Origin: Sordariomycetes sp. S80-01Y
Taxonomy: Eukaryota; Ascomycota; Sordariomycetes
NCBI GenBank assembly: GCA_037042185.1
Contig: JAXQJY010000031.1
Location: 2,480,001 to 2,544,000, forward strand
Direction: 5' to 3'
DNA: 64,000 nt
In this document: positions 33,956-46,042 of the stretch, piece after piece
Layout: the number at the start of each line of letters is the position of its first letter
Numbering within the stretch: the first letter of the stretch is position 1
Made by a program: the position numbers and the translations under genes
The notes under the pieces: model-generated
What the model was told of the DNA's origin: nothing
The model's input: only the letters and a program-made list of their open reading frames with translations
Databases searched by the model: none

Positions 33956-35350
33956 TCAAAGTATCAACCCAGCCTCCCGGAACATTTCAAAAGCATCCAG
34001 CCAGCCGGCAGTCGGGTCTTTGTCTCCTTCGAACCCGGTAGCCCTTAGTTTTTCCAGGCTCATCTGCCGATCAAACGTGAGCCAGTAGCCCACACTATCG
34101 AGCTGACGACTGCCGGCTCCAACACCTCCGCTGATGGCCTTCTTACGCCCATGCTGCTTGAAGACATCCTTAAATTTCTTAATATACTCTCCAGGCGTCA
34201 ATGAGGAAGATGTGTCCGGAAGCTCGCCAGCCCTCAACTTATTGTCGGTGGTACTTGAATTTTCATCTGTTGGCGATACACCGACGAGTCCAAACCATTT
34301 CGCGAGCTGCGGCCAGATGTCGCCGTACGTGGATGGCGTCTCGTTGTCTGCGATATTGAAAAGTTGACCGCCGCCGCATATATCGGGGTGCAGCGATGCA
34401 TAGATCATGAAACGCGCGATTGTCTTGCTCGATACGGGAGAAAACAAGGAATTGGCACCAGCGGCGTTGCCGGGGAATGGGATTTCGGTCGGAACCGGCT
34501 CTACCCCTGTTACGGATGGGCCAACGCCATGATTGTAGGCGTATAGAGATAGATACTGAGCCCAGTGGAGAGCTAGACTGAACTGGGAGCCGTTGGGAGT
34601 GAAACCAATCTCAACTCAGGTCAACGATATTGCGTACTTCAGGTAGGGAGGAAACTCACGATGGCATCTGGGCAGACTTCACACCATGTCCATTTCTTCC
34701 CCTCACTCTCTGCCTTGAGTACCTCGCGGTACGCTGGGTACGCAACTGTCTTGGCGTAGTCGGTTGGAAGGTCCTTCACCATCGCCTCTTGCAACGGAGG
34801 CGTGAATGTGCCCCCAGGAGCATAGATACCGTAGCCCTGAGCATATTAGCTTGCGGTTGTAATATGCTGCGTCATTTGGTTTACTCGTGTTCCGCCAGGA
34901 AAGACCACAAACTGCAAGTTGGGGCTTAGCAAGGTATGCGCATCGACGACGTTTTGCAGCATAGACCGGTTCGTCGCAACCTCCTCGACATCATCTTCCA
35001 TCGCAGTGAAAACTCCGCATGTCAGCATTTGTTCTTCAGCATCGTCACCGGCAAGTACCTAAGTAATAAACATGCGTGACGGTCCTGATGTCTTTCACAG
35101 CTAATTCCAAAGCCTTCGCCAATGAACTTCCATCACCGTGTCGGAGGTCGATGCCTGACACGAGCTGCAGGTCTGGTCTATTTGGGCCTGGCTCCTGCCA
35201 GCAAGTTTCTGAGACATCCAATGGACGGTTCGTCACAGCGGTGACTTGGGAAAAAGCATCTGAATAGGGACTCAAAAGTTGGTCGACTAAGGCCCAACCG
35301 ATGAGGCCAGATGCGCCGAAGACAATGGCGTGTTGAGGGGATTCACTCAT
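33956..35350 (-). CDS. PRISE-type NAD(P)-dependent reductase, four exons
   Basis: Exons 35350-35059, 35012-34885, 34836-34660 and 34609-33956 join to 416 residues; the introns (46, 48, 50 nt) all have GT..AG ends and keep phase. The start at MSESPQHAIVFGASGLIG puts the dinucleotide-binding GASGLIGWAL at once after the first strand; an ATG 22 codons earlier (35416) is possible but adds an unmotivated leader. The join PGGTRGYGIYAPGGTF and the following CEVCPDAIIGFTPNGS fit the progesterone-5-beta-reductase/iridoid-synthase-like branch of extended SDRs common in ascomycetes. These reduce activated C=C bonds in small molecules using NADPH; the fungal substrate is unknown. No obvious biosynthetic cluster surrounds it. 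Confidence 0.88.
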
Positions 35351-36151
35351 TCTTAGCATGGATGTTCTGTCGAGACTCGATACAATACTTTGTTCAGATG
35401 AAAGGAGATAGTCCATCTCATTTATTGCGATTGTCAGCTAATGTTACATCATGAGTCATCTTGCGTCACTGTGATATGTTGCGCTAAACCCTAGTGATTA
35501 CTTAGGGTTGCCCCACTAGCCATAATAAGGAGGACGGTTCTAGAGGAAAAGCGAAACCCTTATTTGCTACTTCATGGGCACAACACTGGCGGGGTGCACT
35601 AAGAATCGGGACCTATCCGAGGCGGGTATCTCTTGTACCAAGCCAGCTCCATTGCAAGCCGGAAATGAGCGGGCCTAGGCCAATTCTTCATGAGTCGAAT
35701 CCTCAGGTTGATGTCCGCAGGCTGTTGCTCCCTCGACCTCGCTATTGGCGACGCCTGGAGCGGATTTCTTGTATCGCTTATCGTTGTGATGCAATGCATG
35801 GAAATATTTGGCTTGAACAAGGCACTGCAGCCAGACCCCTTCGACCCTCCCGTGAGACCTTGGAAGCTGCCCCTCCCACATTGTTCGGATAACCCACGCG
35901 AGCATCTTGTCGAACCCGAGGATTGGCCGCCGAACAAGTGCATTCGAACCTGGGTTCTGAACCAGTTGTCGTGGCTACATTTGCGCATTCAATTGTTACG
36001 ACCCAGCGTGCGGCCTTCACGTTGCCCCGAAAATGCCACTGCAATTTTCACAGTTAAAGTAGTAGGAACTGAGCTAGCTCATCTTTGATCGCCGGATCGC
36101 CGGATCGCACATAATAAGCCTCTTGTCCTTACAATATTTAAAAATATAATT

Positions 36152-36795
36152 CTATCCGATATAGGGAAGATTGTGCTCTTCATGCTGCGCTTTGCCTTTG
36201 GTAGCTGAGGTATATAGTGCGAGACTGACAACGACAAGCCCGGCCACACTTGCAAATGTAGCATATATAACCATCCCAACATGACTATAAGCAATACCCC
36301 CCGAGGCCAGGGAGAATCCAATGCCTCCATTAGCAATTCCTGAGACTACCAGCACGCGCCCAAACCATACATGGGCGTGGGTCCAGCCTGTTTGTCGTTT
36401 CAGAACACGGTATCGTCTATGGTGCCAGTAGCCTAACCAAGGCTGGAGTAACATGCCCACCACAATCAAGGTGCCAGCAATTGTATGAAAGCTGCTCGTC
36501 TGACAAAAAAATTTAAGTAAGCACTAGGATGTAAACGGTGGTTGGAAGTGAAGAGACAAACCTCGTTCAGAATGTTACCCATACGCATCCCGGTTGCAAA
36601 GCCGGCTAGCATCAAGCACACGCCGATCATCTGGCAGGAAGCGTGAATCCACATGGTCTGCTTTATACTCAGAGTTCTGATGAAGACGGCGCCGGCAGGA
36701 AACAGAACTAGAAATGGGAGACCCATAGTGATCCCGTGAGCCATGGCCAGGCTGGGGACTTGTGATAGATTGTCAGGGCTCGTTGAAGAAGACAT
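36152..36795 (-). CDS. Cytochrome b561-type membrane protein, two exons
   Basis: Exons 36795-36562 and 36499-36152 join in phase 0 to 193 residues; the 62-nt intron has GTTTGT and GTCAG ends. Five hydrophobic helices carry the histidines of the b561/ferric-reductase-like fold: AHGITMG, IHASCQ, FHTIAGTL and HAHVWFGR. There is no DOMON domain before them and no signal peptide, so this is a core-only form. The family shuttles electrons across membranes, usually with ascorbate- or ferric-type partners. It lies about 3 kb from the NADPH oxidase, another transmembrane electron carrier; linkage in function is speculative. Confidence 0.86.
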
Positions 36796-39700
36796 TTTCT
36801 AGAGTTGGCGACTAGTAAAGAGATGATAGCGTGTCTTAGGATCCTTCATGGGGGTTTCAAGGCGGCGATGCTGCGGTTCTGTGCGGTCGTCTTCTTCTGA
36901 TGATACTGAAAATGGAATTAAGTCATCTTATACTTAGCCAGCCTTTTCAGCGCCTTGGAAGCGATAGCCTTTGTACCTACGGTCTCGGGCCTCGGACTTG
37001 GCGTCCTCGGTCTATAGCGTCGCCCGAACCGAGATAGGCGCGTCACCACATAATGTCTACGTTATTTCGTGACGTATCAGATGTTGTGCTTAGGTAGCAC
37101 AGCCTTTCTATTTACGTCGCAGAAGAGCTTTTGAAGTGGGCGGAGTACTTACGAATAAGCATAATATGCTTACTTCAGACCGATGAGCGAATCCCATCCA
37201 AGGGTGGCGACCACTTCAGGGATAGGCATGCTCCTCTAGCGGCGGGTCCCGCTCTGGCTTTCAGCCCGCCCTCGGACCTGCAGGTCCGAAGGCCGGTCGC
37301 GGGCAACCGGCACCGGCCTCGGACAGAAGTCAGTCTCGGCCATTGAACTTTGACGTCTGACACGAACGCGTATGTGGGCAAAGTCGGGTATGATACTGAC
37401 CGTATAAGGAGATTGCACCTCGGCTCGATTCGGAAAATACAGAGAGAGGAGCAAGGCATGTTCTACAGATTGAAGCCAAAAAGCGGAATCATCCTGGATG
37501 CTTATTTCAACTGACCAATCGCATCCTGTAGTGGGACACAAGCTCTGCAGCTATCGACTTTGATGATCCCATTTTCAAATAATTAGACGTCGATGCAGTG
37601 TCCACTCTGATTCCATACATATAAGACGAACTCTTACGTGTACTGTGAGCGGGATTTGGGCTAATTCTGCCTAGCAAGACAGCACAGCAAAGCAAAGCCT
37701 GGCACCGCTACGACCGAGACAACCAGCTTCTCGCATAAGATTACCGGACATGTAGTGTGTGTTTCTCCCCCAACTTGCACCTGTGCCTTTATATATCCCC
37801 AGCGCGCTGCATGCAGGATCGAGTTCTGCAGACTGGTTCAATCAGGGCCGTAGGAAGTGCATTGAAAAACATGCGATGAGGTGCATCGGGGTCATCTACA
37901 TTGTCGAGAAAGAAAAAGTCGTAAAAGACAGTATCGGAGCAGCTGCTGAACTAGCAAAACTAGAGCAGACTCTGACTTTTGCCATCATTTACATTTTTCG
38001 AACGCAGCCAACGGCGGGTACTCGTTTAGGCAGCGCTCAGGGGTCACGTTGCCTTGCTATCATGCTTCATGCGGGCATGTCCGAGTCTCCGCGAAGTCTC
38101 TCGCTTTTTTACACGTCAAAGTTCATGGGGCCGATGGATGTGCGTGGCGTGTCTGTACATGACCGCCCTCTGGGGGCCTGGCTGGACTTTTGGTAGCATC
38201 GGCCCGCCCTAGGCAGGGGAACCGTCTTGGCTTCGCGGAGGTTACAGGTTCTTTGGAAGTGGAGGACATCGGACTGCGCCGTACCTTGGCCCACAAGACC
38301 CCACCTCGGTACTTGCAGCGTTACTTGCAGCCCTCCGGTACCTGGAGATAGGTTACGGCTCAGCCACTTATACGTGAATGAAGTGATGGCCATAACTCCA
38401 AACATCCCGCCTTGAGACAACGGCGACGCTGATGGTGAGATTGGCCATATACTTATGCGTGGTGTACCCAGACCTAACGCAGCATGCTGCTTGCTGTGAA
38501 CTATACGAAATTACCAGTCCTCGGTCACACCATACGCCGCTCAAGAGGGCCCTTTCGAATATCTTGTTGTCGGCGACACACACCTTATCTGAAAAATCAA
38601 AAGAGATCTCCCGATTCACCTGAACTACGGCTGGTATATGATTCTGAGACTTGGAAAGATCTTCTGCGGGCGATATGCAGGTCCTGACTCGGTATCATGG
38701 TTAATGGGCCTGGCGAGCACCTCTGGAGATATCAAATATGTCTATTGGATGACGTTGGCGAGCAAGCAGTCGTCAAGATGCTTTTTGATATATCGTCCGA
38801 AGTGGTAACTTACCCCAAAAAGAATCCCATCCCCCCCACAAAGGAGCCAGCGCATGGTGATGGCGGGAATTCTAAGGTTCTCAACTCTGCAGGCCAGCTG
38901 GCGAGTCACATGAGAACGTGGCTGGTGTCTGAATTGTTGCGCACCTATTCAGAAGAAGGGCGTGGGATGAAGTAGACTGGTAGGAAAATGATATACTTCT
39001 GTAAAACGTTACATGAAGGCTACGGTCCCCGGTCACCTGATAACGGGTAGCATTGTCTTATTCGAACCGTGCCCGCTGCCCTGTCGAGTCCTCTTGTTGC
39101 CGCCTCACCACATTCTTCATCATCGTTCAATACGGTCCGCAACAATCACACATTCGCCGCGGTGGCGACACTGCCTAAGCTTGTCCCCACACTCGCGCAA
39201 CGAGACGTCACTTGCACTTTCTAGACGTCTCCCAGTTTCGGTGAAAATTGGGAACACTTTGCTCGAGGCTCATGCATCGGCCTTTAATTATTCCATGACC
39301 TAACCCTGGGGTATAGTCCTCCGAACTGCAGGATGGACAGCTGTACTGCGTCATAGACACCGTCTCCGACCCGGACCGTGAGCCTAGTTGAGTTCTTGAG
39401 GATGAAGGCCCGACATTCCAAACATCGTGGAGCCTACTGACCCGGGAGCGCCGTCCTCGACGCAGTCTGTCATAGTTGAGAACAGCGAAATGTTCTATTA
39501 GGCGTCTTCGGGCGACTAGTGTGACTCTATCGGCCGGTAATACGGCATCTTCGTTGAGTAATTCCTCTCTTAGAGCATCTTTATTCATGAAGGTGAGTAG
39601 CTAAGCTCCGGATATAAACTCTCAAGAAGGGGGCTAACTGTACTTTTAATAGGCTACACGAATCTTTGGTTTAAATACTGCGTCTATGCTCACATTCCGG

Positions 39701-40247
39701 ACACGACAACTATCGTGCCGGGCCCGCCTAAGCCCACGCCCACGGGGCCATTCCCCAAGATACTCGGCATCCCGGCTAATTATAAGTCCTTCTATAAGGT
39801 CATTTCTATTGATATCTACTGCGTTGCATTATATGTTCTACAACTTCTGCATTGCACAATACTGACCATTCTAGCTTTCAAATCTTGAACACTAGGTCAC
39901 ACAGTCGCCAAAATGGGGTTCCATGACTCAGGTTGCGACCCCTTATTTTCGAGCTCTCGGACTTTACTATCGCGGGACGACCCGTTAATGATGGGTTGGA
40001 TTTGTTGCGGACATTTAATACGCTCACAGTCATTATTGCATTGCATCGCCGCTAGTCGTGCACGAGCATTCAGCCTGTAGATGGTTGGCAAATATGAAAG
40101 CCTTCACCAAGCTTCACCGCTTGGGCTGTATTCTGGTTCTATTTGTTAGGGCTAACGAGGATACTAAAGTCTGGTCCGCCATCCGGTCTCCGGTTATCCA
40201 TCGCTGCTTGTTCTATTTTACGTTGCCAAGCTCCTAGTCTATCACCG
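36796..40247. other. Gene-poor 3.4 kb
   Basis: Only short overlapping frames (up to about 145 residues) occur and none shows a domain, signal peptide or conserved pattern. There is a GC-rich patch with palindromes at 37190-37345 and AT-rich DNA around 39600-39900. I support no gene here. Confidence 0.5.
37272..37289. promoter_or_regulatory. Perfect 18-bp palindrome with CGG/CCG half-sites
   Basis: TCGGACCTGCAGGTCCGA equals its own reverse complement and contains CGG-N10-CCG, the form bound by Zn2Cys6 homodimers. A second inverted repeat, GGCCGGT and ACCGGCC with a 14-base spacer, begins a few bases later. The patch lies in a GC-rich island inside a gene-poor tract. Binding by any factor is inference. 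Confidence 0.45.
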
Positions 40248-40538
40248 CTAATCCTCCCAAGAGCAGCTTCGTACTTTGATCTGGACATATCGTACTCTTG
40301 CCGAACCACAGTATACCGAGGGTACTACTTTTGGATCAGCCATAGGATCTCGAGGGGGGGGTTTCGGTATACTTGCATTTTGAGGCCAACAGTTATCGAA
40401 TGTCTGTCCAACGTCAACTGCACCATCCTCCCTTTCCTGATTGTATGCGTCAAAGGCCTCTGTTTTGAACTTGGTGGCATTCTCGAATGCACGCTCCAAC
40501 TCGTGTTTTGCTTCGTTGAGGGTGGTTTCCGCGGCCAT
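40248..40538 (-). CDS. Small hypothetical protein
   Basis: From the ATG at 40538 a 96-residue frame begins with a Lys/Glu-rich amphipathic helix (residues 1-40, AKHELERAFENATKFK) and goes on to a Pro-rich and then basic tail. The first half looks protein-like, the second half less so, so the true gene may splice to another exon. No family is recognised and no signal peptide is present. Confidence 0.3.
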   Translation of the reverse strand: MAAETTLNEAKHELERAFENATKFKTEAFDAYNQEREDGAVDVGQTFDNCWPQNASIPKPPPRDPMADPKVVPSVYCGSARVRYVQIKVRSCSWED

Positions 40539-42156
40539 GATGGTGAGGGAAGGATGGGCTAATGATAGGTGTGGAATATTTGATAAATTATTGTGTACGA
40601 TACTCAGCGTCGGCAAACCTTTTCCAGATGACATCGGCATATATAGAGAATCGGCAAGAGCTAGATGCAAGCACCTGCCTTACCATCCAGGCAGCTCACC
40701 AGAACGCGGTTCCAATTCGTCATCATCAGCTCCGATTAAACACCGTCATGACGCGTAATGTCGTTGTTCTGGGATTAAACCCCCATTGGAGTCATCCACA
40801 AATGCAAGTATTGGCCGGTGCACGGCCGCCGCTTGTCACTGTGTGTCTCGACACAGCTGAGTTCATGCTGCCAATCGCCAACTATTTAAGATATAAACGG
40901 TCTACGTAGGCTGTGAGCAAGAGTCCTACCCCGCACAGAGGCTAGCCTTCACGGGTTAAGGCGCCCCCTTCAGCTGTGCTTTCTACACGCTCTGTCGATC
41001 AATTAACCAAACCAGCTATTACTTTAATCCAAAACGGCCACGTGGCTGATACTCATTGGTTTATAGTGGCTAGTCAGATGCGTCAAACGCTTTCTCGACG
41101 CCTGATCAGGATGGCTAGTCTCCACGGTTCTGCGTATGCTTGTATATAGTACCTTAATTATATGCGTAGAGACTACTGGCGTACAATAGTATCATTGCGT
41201 AAGATGTGGCGTGACCTAGAAATGGTTACCCAGTTTGTATGGATGCAAAAGTTCCCCTCCATACCCTTCCCCCTCCCATGCATATATGGTATAGGTCGAC
41301 TGCATGTCTTGGGCGACTCTCTTCCCTCTAGTACCTCGATGTTGTAACTCCACTGAGATATTCTTTACGTACATAGACCTTTCTCCCCACTACAGTACAT
41401 GTGACGACAATGCACATTAAAGCTTGATTTTCGTAACTTCAGCTAACTCCTTCCAAAGAAGCCATGGCGCCCACAATAGTTGCCTCTCGGGGAGATAAGC
41501 GGCAATGTCCTCTGCAAAAGCCCCAAAATGGGCGATAGTTCTAATCTCGCCGAATCCGACGATAACGGCGGGCTGGTCCGCATCCGGTAAAGGCCCTCTC
41601 GGATACCGTCTCCAACACCGAAGAAGAATCCGGCAGGATCATCATTGAGATTAGGGATTTCCCCCACGCTGCATCTCGCACGCGTCGGGGGACAGGCGAG
41701 GGGGGATATCATAGCATCTCGGGATTCGCGGACTTAGGCGGCGAGCTTTTATTAGGCCGATTGGTTCGGGTGTGCCTGAGAGCAATGTGGATCGTCGGCA
41801 CCCAAAGCGACTTCCAGAACCTAGGTTATCACAGCGAGTAAACAGGCATAACTAGATAGGGATCCGCTAATGGGTTATAGCATAATAGAAGGATGGTTAT
41901 ATAGAATTCTTATTCCTAGGCAAGGGTATATGTCAAGATCTCAGGTTATAATATCTTAAGTTAAAGTAGAAGGATATTCTTTTAAATAAAGGCCATAAAA
42001 ACACAATATTTATTAAAAATTGAGTCACATGATTTGTTTAACAAGCGAAGCGCTTTAAGACACCATCGTGCGAAGTTGCCCAATTTGCTAAATTTGTAAC
42101 AGACGCTGCCTTCGGCGACGCGTCTAGGCACAGATTCTAAGATCATTCATACAGCT
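40539..42156. other. Intergenic, AT-rich toward its right end
   Basis: No supported gene. From about 41840 to 42060 the sequence is strongly AT-rich with TATAG/TTATA runs, as in decayed repeats. Frames on either strand stay under 120 residues without motifs. Confidence 0.5.
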
Positions 42157-43914
42157 TTACCACTCCAGAGTCTCCTGCCATCCTCTATTGGGAACCCTAA
42201 ATTCTATCATTGCCCGTCTTTCTCCCGGCATGAGGAACACCAAAGCCTGTCGGACTCTTCGAAGATAGGGAATGTCTTCGAAACTATTCACGTTCAACCC
42301 TCTCTCCTCCGAGACCATGATCCGCTGCGCAACTTGTGCCACCAGGGGACCGTTCCAGAATCCATCTTGAACACGTGCTGAGCGCATAATATGAACTGCT
42401 CTCCTACGAACATGAGGGTCGCGGCATCTTACCACAATGTAGAAAAGAATAGGAGTGACACCAATATCCACGTGGAACCGAGATGACCCTTGCGCCGATT
42501 CCTCTGATACATTTTGTCGCACTGCCAGGGTAGCATAATCAAGCAATTCGTTGACATCTTTCACGTAGCGGTCCCAGTTGATAGATCCATATGTGTCTCG
42601 TGGATGTGTTGTAATCAGGGACAAGTTGAGGTAGCGCTTATGTAGTTCGATAAGAGCAATGCTTCTTCTCTCGGCGGCGCTAAAGACTGATCCACGGCGC
42701 ATACTGATAAAGGCGTCAAATGCTCCGGTCCATTGCTCTAGTTGGTTGGCTACAACTGCACGTTCACACCCCTCATCGAAGGTCACCATGTGTTTCGCAG
42801 TTATATCGAGGAGACCTGTTCTGGCGTCCGAGAGCGACGTTATGACGACGTCAGGAGCGGCCCCTATTCGGCGAAAATGGGACGTGTTTCGTAAAGACAG
42901 TTCGGGACTCACGTCTCCAACGAGCTATTGCGCAAATGTTAGATTTTGTCACTCAGTTTGACTTCGCTGACTTACCAACGATACCTGGATCGATAGGCGA
43001 GCGAAGAAAGCCTCGACAAGCTGCATTGCAACGCAATTATCCGACCCCGAAGCGGGTTTGACGTCATTGTGTCCATCTGCCTGCTGGCGAGATTCATGAA
43101 TCATCCCGCGCCCATACTTGAATAATCGGGTCGCGGTCTCGAAGTGTCCCCGAAGAAGCTAACACGTAAGTTATTTGAGAGCGGGATTATCGTGGTAGCG
43201 ACGAACCTCTATGCAGATGAAAATGGAACAAGATACTAAATGTATATAGGTCCATGATGATTGGTGTCGACTTTCGCAGAGTTTGTTGATCGATATATTG
43301 TAGTGTCTCAGAGCAAACGGCACTTCGTTACTAGTGCTGTCGTTTGTATATGCCTCGTGATATGCCGAGAACGAAACCAATGCGTGTCGAATCCCGGCGT
43401 CTGACTGGGCGAGCTGAAGAACTTGTGTCCTCCACAAGTCATCAGGGAAGAAAGCCGTCAATTGCCCGACAGTCCGTTCAACGAAGAATTGGAGAGATCG
43501 CGCTTCGTGGATATCGCTTGAGGGGGGATTTATGGACTGTATTGGCGACGGGTCAGGTATCGATAAGGCCCTAAATGCTGCATCATAGCTATCGCAGGTG
43601 CGGCCTGTTGAGACACCTTCAGTGAAAGTCAGCCGTGGTCGACTGGCCAATCGTAAAGTTCAAGCCTTACAACGCACGCATGCCGGGCGCGCTTCATCGC
43701 ATTTGACTCGACGAACTGGATTTTGGATTAGCAAAATCGGTTAATCTCCGAGCTATGGTGCTCTAGGCAATTGACAGGCTCACTTCTACAGTAGGGGTTA
43801 GCGGGCTGGACATTGACCTCTTTAGCTAGATGTTACTAACTTGCATGTTAAGCATCCTGTTCGGCTCCTTGGGGTTCTGGCACGCACACGCTGCCCTTGC
43901 TTCACCCTCGTCAT
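42157..43914 (-). CDS. Zn2Cys6 transcription factor with unresolved first splice
   Basis: The gene begins MTRVKQGQRVRARTPRSRT followed by GCLTCK in exon 1 (43914-43841). Exon 2 (43715-43671) encodes RRVKCDEARPACVRC, and exons 3-5 (43616-43207, 43158-42976, 42924-42157) give the helical regulator domain. Introns 2-4 (54, 48, 51 nt) have GT..AG ends, keep phase and restore the cluster spacing CVRCVSTGRTCDSY. Intron 1 does not fit: the GTTAGT donor after GCLTCK leaves two bases while the CCAG acceptor needs one, so the reading frame is off by one. Either an assembly error, an unusual splice or a lesion in this host gene could explain it. Everything downstream looks intact. Targets are unknown. 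Confidence 0.75.
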
Positions 43915-44087
43915 CGCGCCTCGTCGTTGAGAAACAGGTAAGGAGATGGCGGAGCCTTCACTGGCGGCTTCTGCATTTCCGCGAATGTGTTAGTAATATG
44001 AGCGGAGCCATTTCACAAAGAGTAACCAATCATAATTCCTTCGGTCTGGCTATTTCACGACAATGGCTTGAATTGGGCAGTGGAGCT

Positions 44088-44225
44088 GCCCTCACGAGCC
44101 TACGAATCACAATCCATGCTTCGCCCTCACGAGTCAACCAATCGTGACCCATGTGGTGCCCTCACGAGCCAACGGATCACAACCCATGCTTCGCCCTCAT
44201 GAGCCAGCTAATCACAACCCAGCCT
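44088..44225. repeat. 35-bp minisatellite, four units
   Basis: Units begin at 44088, 44123, 44158 and 44193, each opening GCCCTCA and sharing GAGYCAAC..ATC..ACCCATG; a fifth, broken unit starts at 44226. Three units have period 35 exactly. The array lies upstream of the aspartyl protease gene. Confidence 0.8.
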
Positions 44226-44559
44226 GCCCTCATATCAATCCGCTCGCTGAGGGTTTCTGACCTTACGGCTCAGCTCACTCAAAGTCATAGGGCTCGCGGT
44301 CAGAATCGCAAATGCTTAGCGCAATAATTTGGTCTCTACGTGTTCCAGTTCTTGAGACTAGGATCCTTCGCCCCGTCATCCCAAGGCAGTAAAGCATAAC
44401 GCTCCATTACTACGGGGGCGGTGATGTCTTCTTCATTGGTTCAGACCCTTGAGCGAGACTTAGGCAAACTGGTAGTGATCCTCATCTCTATTTTAGGATG
44501 TGTCATTCGAAGGAGTTGATTTTGGCGCAATTCAGATACACACGACGAGACGGAACTTG

Positions 44560-44567
44560 TATATAAG
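44560..44567 (+). promoter_or_regulatory. TATA element of the aspartyl protease gene
   Basis: TATATAAG lies 82 bases before the last base ahead of the ATG at 44649, a normal fungal distance, with a pyrimidine-rich leader (TCTTGGACTTCCCT) between the two. Confidence 0.5.
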
Positions 44568-44648
44568 TCGTACCATTTGACCCAGCTGGAGATTTCCAGT
44601 CTCAGCATTCTTTCGACACTCTTCTTGGACTTCCCTACCATATTCATC

Positions 44649-46042
44649 ATGAAGCTTTCCCTCGCTGCTTTCGCTGGTCTAGCCACGGCCTCAGTAAACC
44701 CTCTCACCATCAAGCTCAACGCTCGTGCCCCAAAACAGGTTTCCTCCGTCGACGTCGAGTTATCTAATTGGCGCGAAGTCGCCGACTACCAATGGTACGG
44801 CAAGATATCTGTCGGGACACCAGCCCAAGTCTTGTAAGTCGCTCATCTCTTTATAAAGTCTCGACTAATACCCTCAGCAATGTTCTTTTCGACACTGGCT
44901 CGACAGACCTTGTCCTCGCCAAGAAAGGGTGCATGACCTGCAGCAACTACACCCTGTACGACCCCTCCGTTTCATCCACCTACTCTCAGAAGCCCGGTGA
45001 CAAGTTCGAGGCTAGCTATGATACCGGGGCCAACGCCGAGCCTCTAGCTAAACCGGCATCATCCGAAGGCCAGGTTGTCTCGGACGTTGTGAGCATTGGT
45101 GGTCTTGCGGTCGAGAAGCAGACATTTTTCCTTGCCGAAGAATACCCACGGGAGCTAGGAGAGCACCCTCTGGGACCAGGTATTGATGGCATTTTTGGTC
45201 TCGGGCCTCCTGGGGCATCCATCATTGGCAAGCAACTTGAGAAGAACCTCTCCACCACGCTCTGGAGGCTTGTAGAATCGGGCCAGCTTCATGAGCCTTT
45301 GTTTGGGCTCGCTCTCAACGGCGGTGATAGTCCATCAGGTGAACTCACCCTCGGCGGCGTGGATACCTCTAGGTACGAGGGTTCACTCGCATCAGTCCCG
45401 TTCAATGCCACCGTTACCGGTATGGTTGGTCAGTGGTTCATCAATACACCGAATTTCTTCGTCGACAAGAAATCTATCAACAATTCGGCTACAAAAGCAT
45501 CCTTCCCTGCTGGTATATCTATTGTTGACTCAGGGACCGCGTATATCCAGACACCTGATAAGCAGACGGCGGAGGATATATACGCAGCTATTAGCCCAGA
45601 CATCAAGACACTCGGCGATTTGGGCGTTTGGGGCGCTCCCTGTGAGGTCATGGAGGACCTGGAGCCTGAATTGACGTTTACAGTTGGAGCGGGCGACAGG
45701 CTTGTCAACGTCACTATGGCTAGAGAAGCATTCAATCTAGGAGAGCATCCATCTCACCCGGGCAAATGCCAGGGCGTCTTACTGCACGCAGTTGAGCCTA
45801 TCAGCACGGATGCTGCTGTCTGGATTCTCGGAAGTCCTATTCTGAAGGGGTACTACACTGTGTGGGATGGGAAGAACTTGGAGCTTGGGCTGGGGAAGCT
45901 CAAGACGTTGAAGTCGGACGAGCCAGAGGAGCCTGAGGCGACGCGTACGGCAAGTAGTCCAAACCCCACGACTGCTGGGGCCGGGTCTTTGATGCGGCAC
46001 TGCGGACTCTTATCTGTTGTTGCTGGCCTGCTTGTGTTTTAG
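44649..46042 (+). CDS. GPI-anchored aspartyl protease (yapsin-like), two exons
   Basis: Exons 44649-44833 and 44878-46042 join to 449 residues across a 44-nt intron (GTAAGT..CTCAG) that rebuilds the strand before the first active site. A signal peptide (MKLSLAAFAGLATAS) leads into a pepsin-type A1 fold with catalytic Asp motifs DTGS (67-70) and DSGT (279-282) and the flap-like Tyr region. Two cysteines pair near CMTC, others later. The C-terminus is a Ser/Thr/Pro-rich linker followed by a hydrophobic tail, as expected for GPI attachment. The family cleaves proteins at the cell surface or in the wall, including remodelling of secreted enzymes. A TATA box and a minisatellite lie upstream. Confidence 0.92.

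Noticed and set aside
39208-39588. 126-residue minus-strand frame starting MNKDALREELLNED
   Set aside because: The start looks protein-like but the rest is low in pattern, and I could not link it to any family.
43716-43840. A two-base microexon (AA) inside intron 1 of the Zn2Cys6 gene, which would mend the phase
   Set aside because: Sites CTGTAG and GTGAGC flank it, but so short an exon is very unlikely and the match may be chance.
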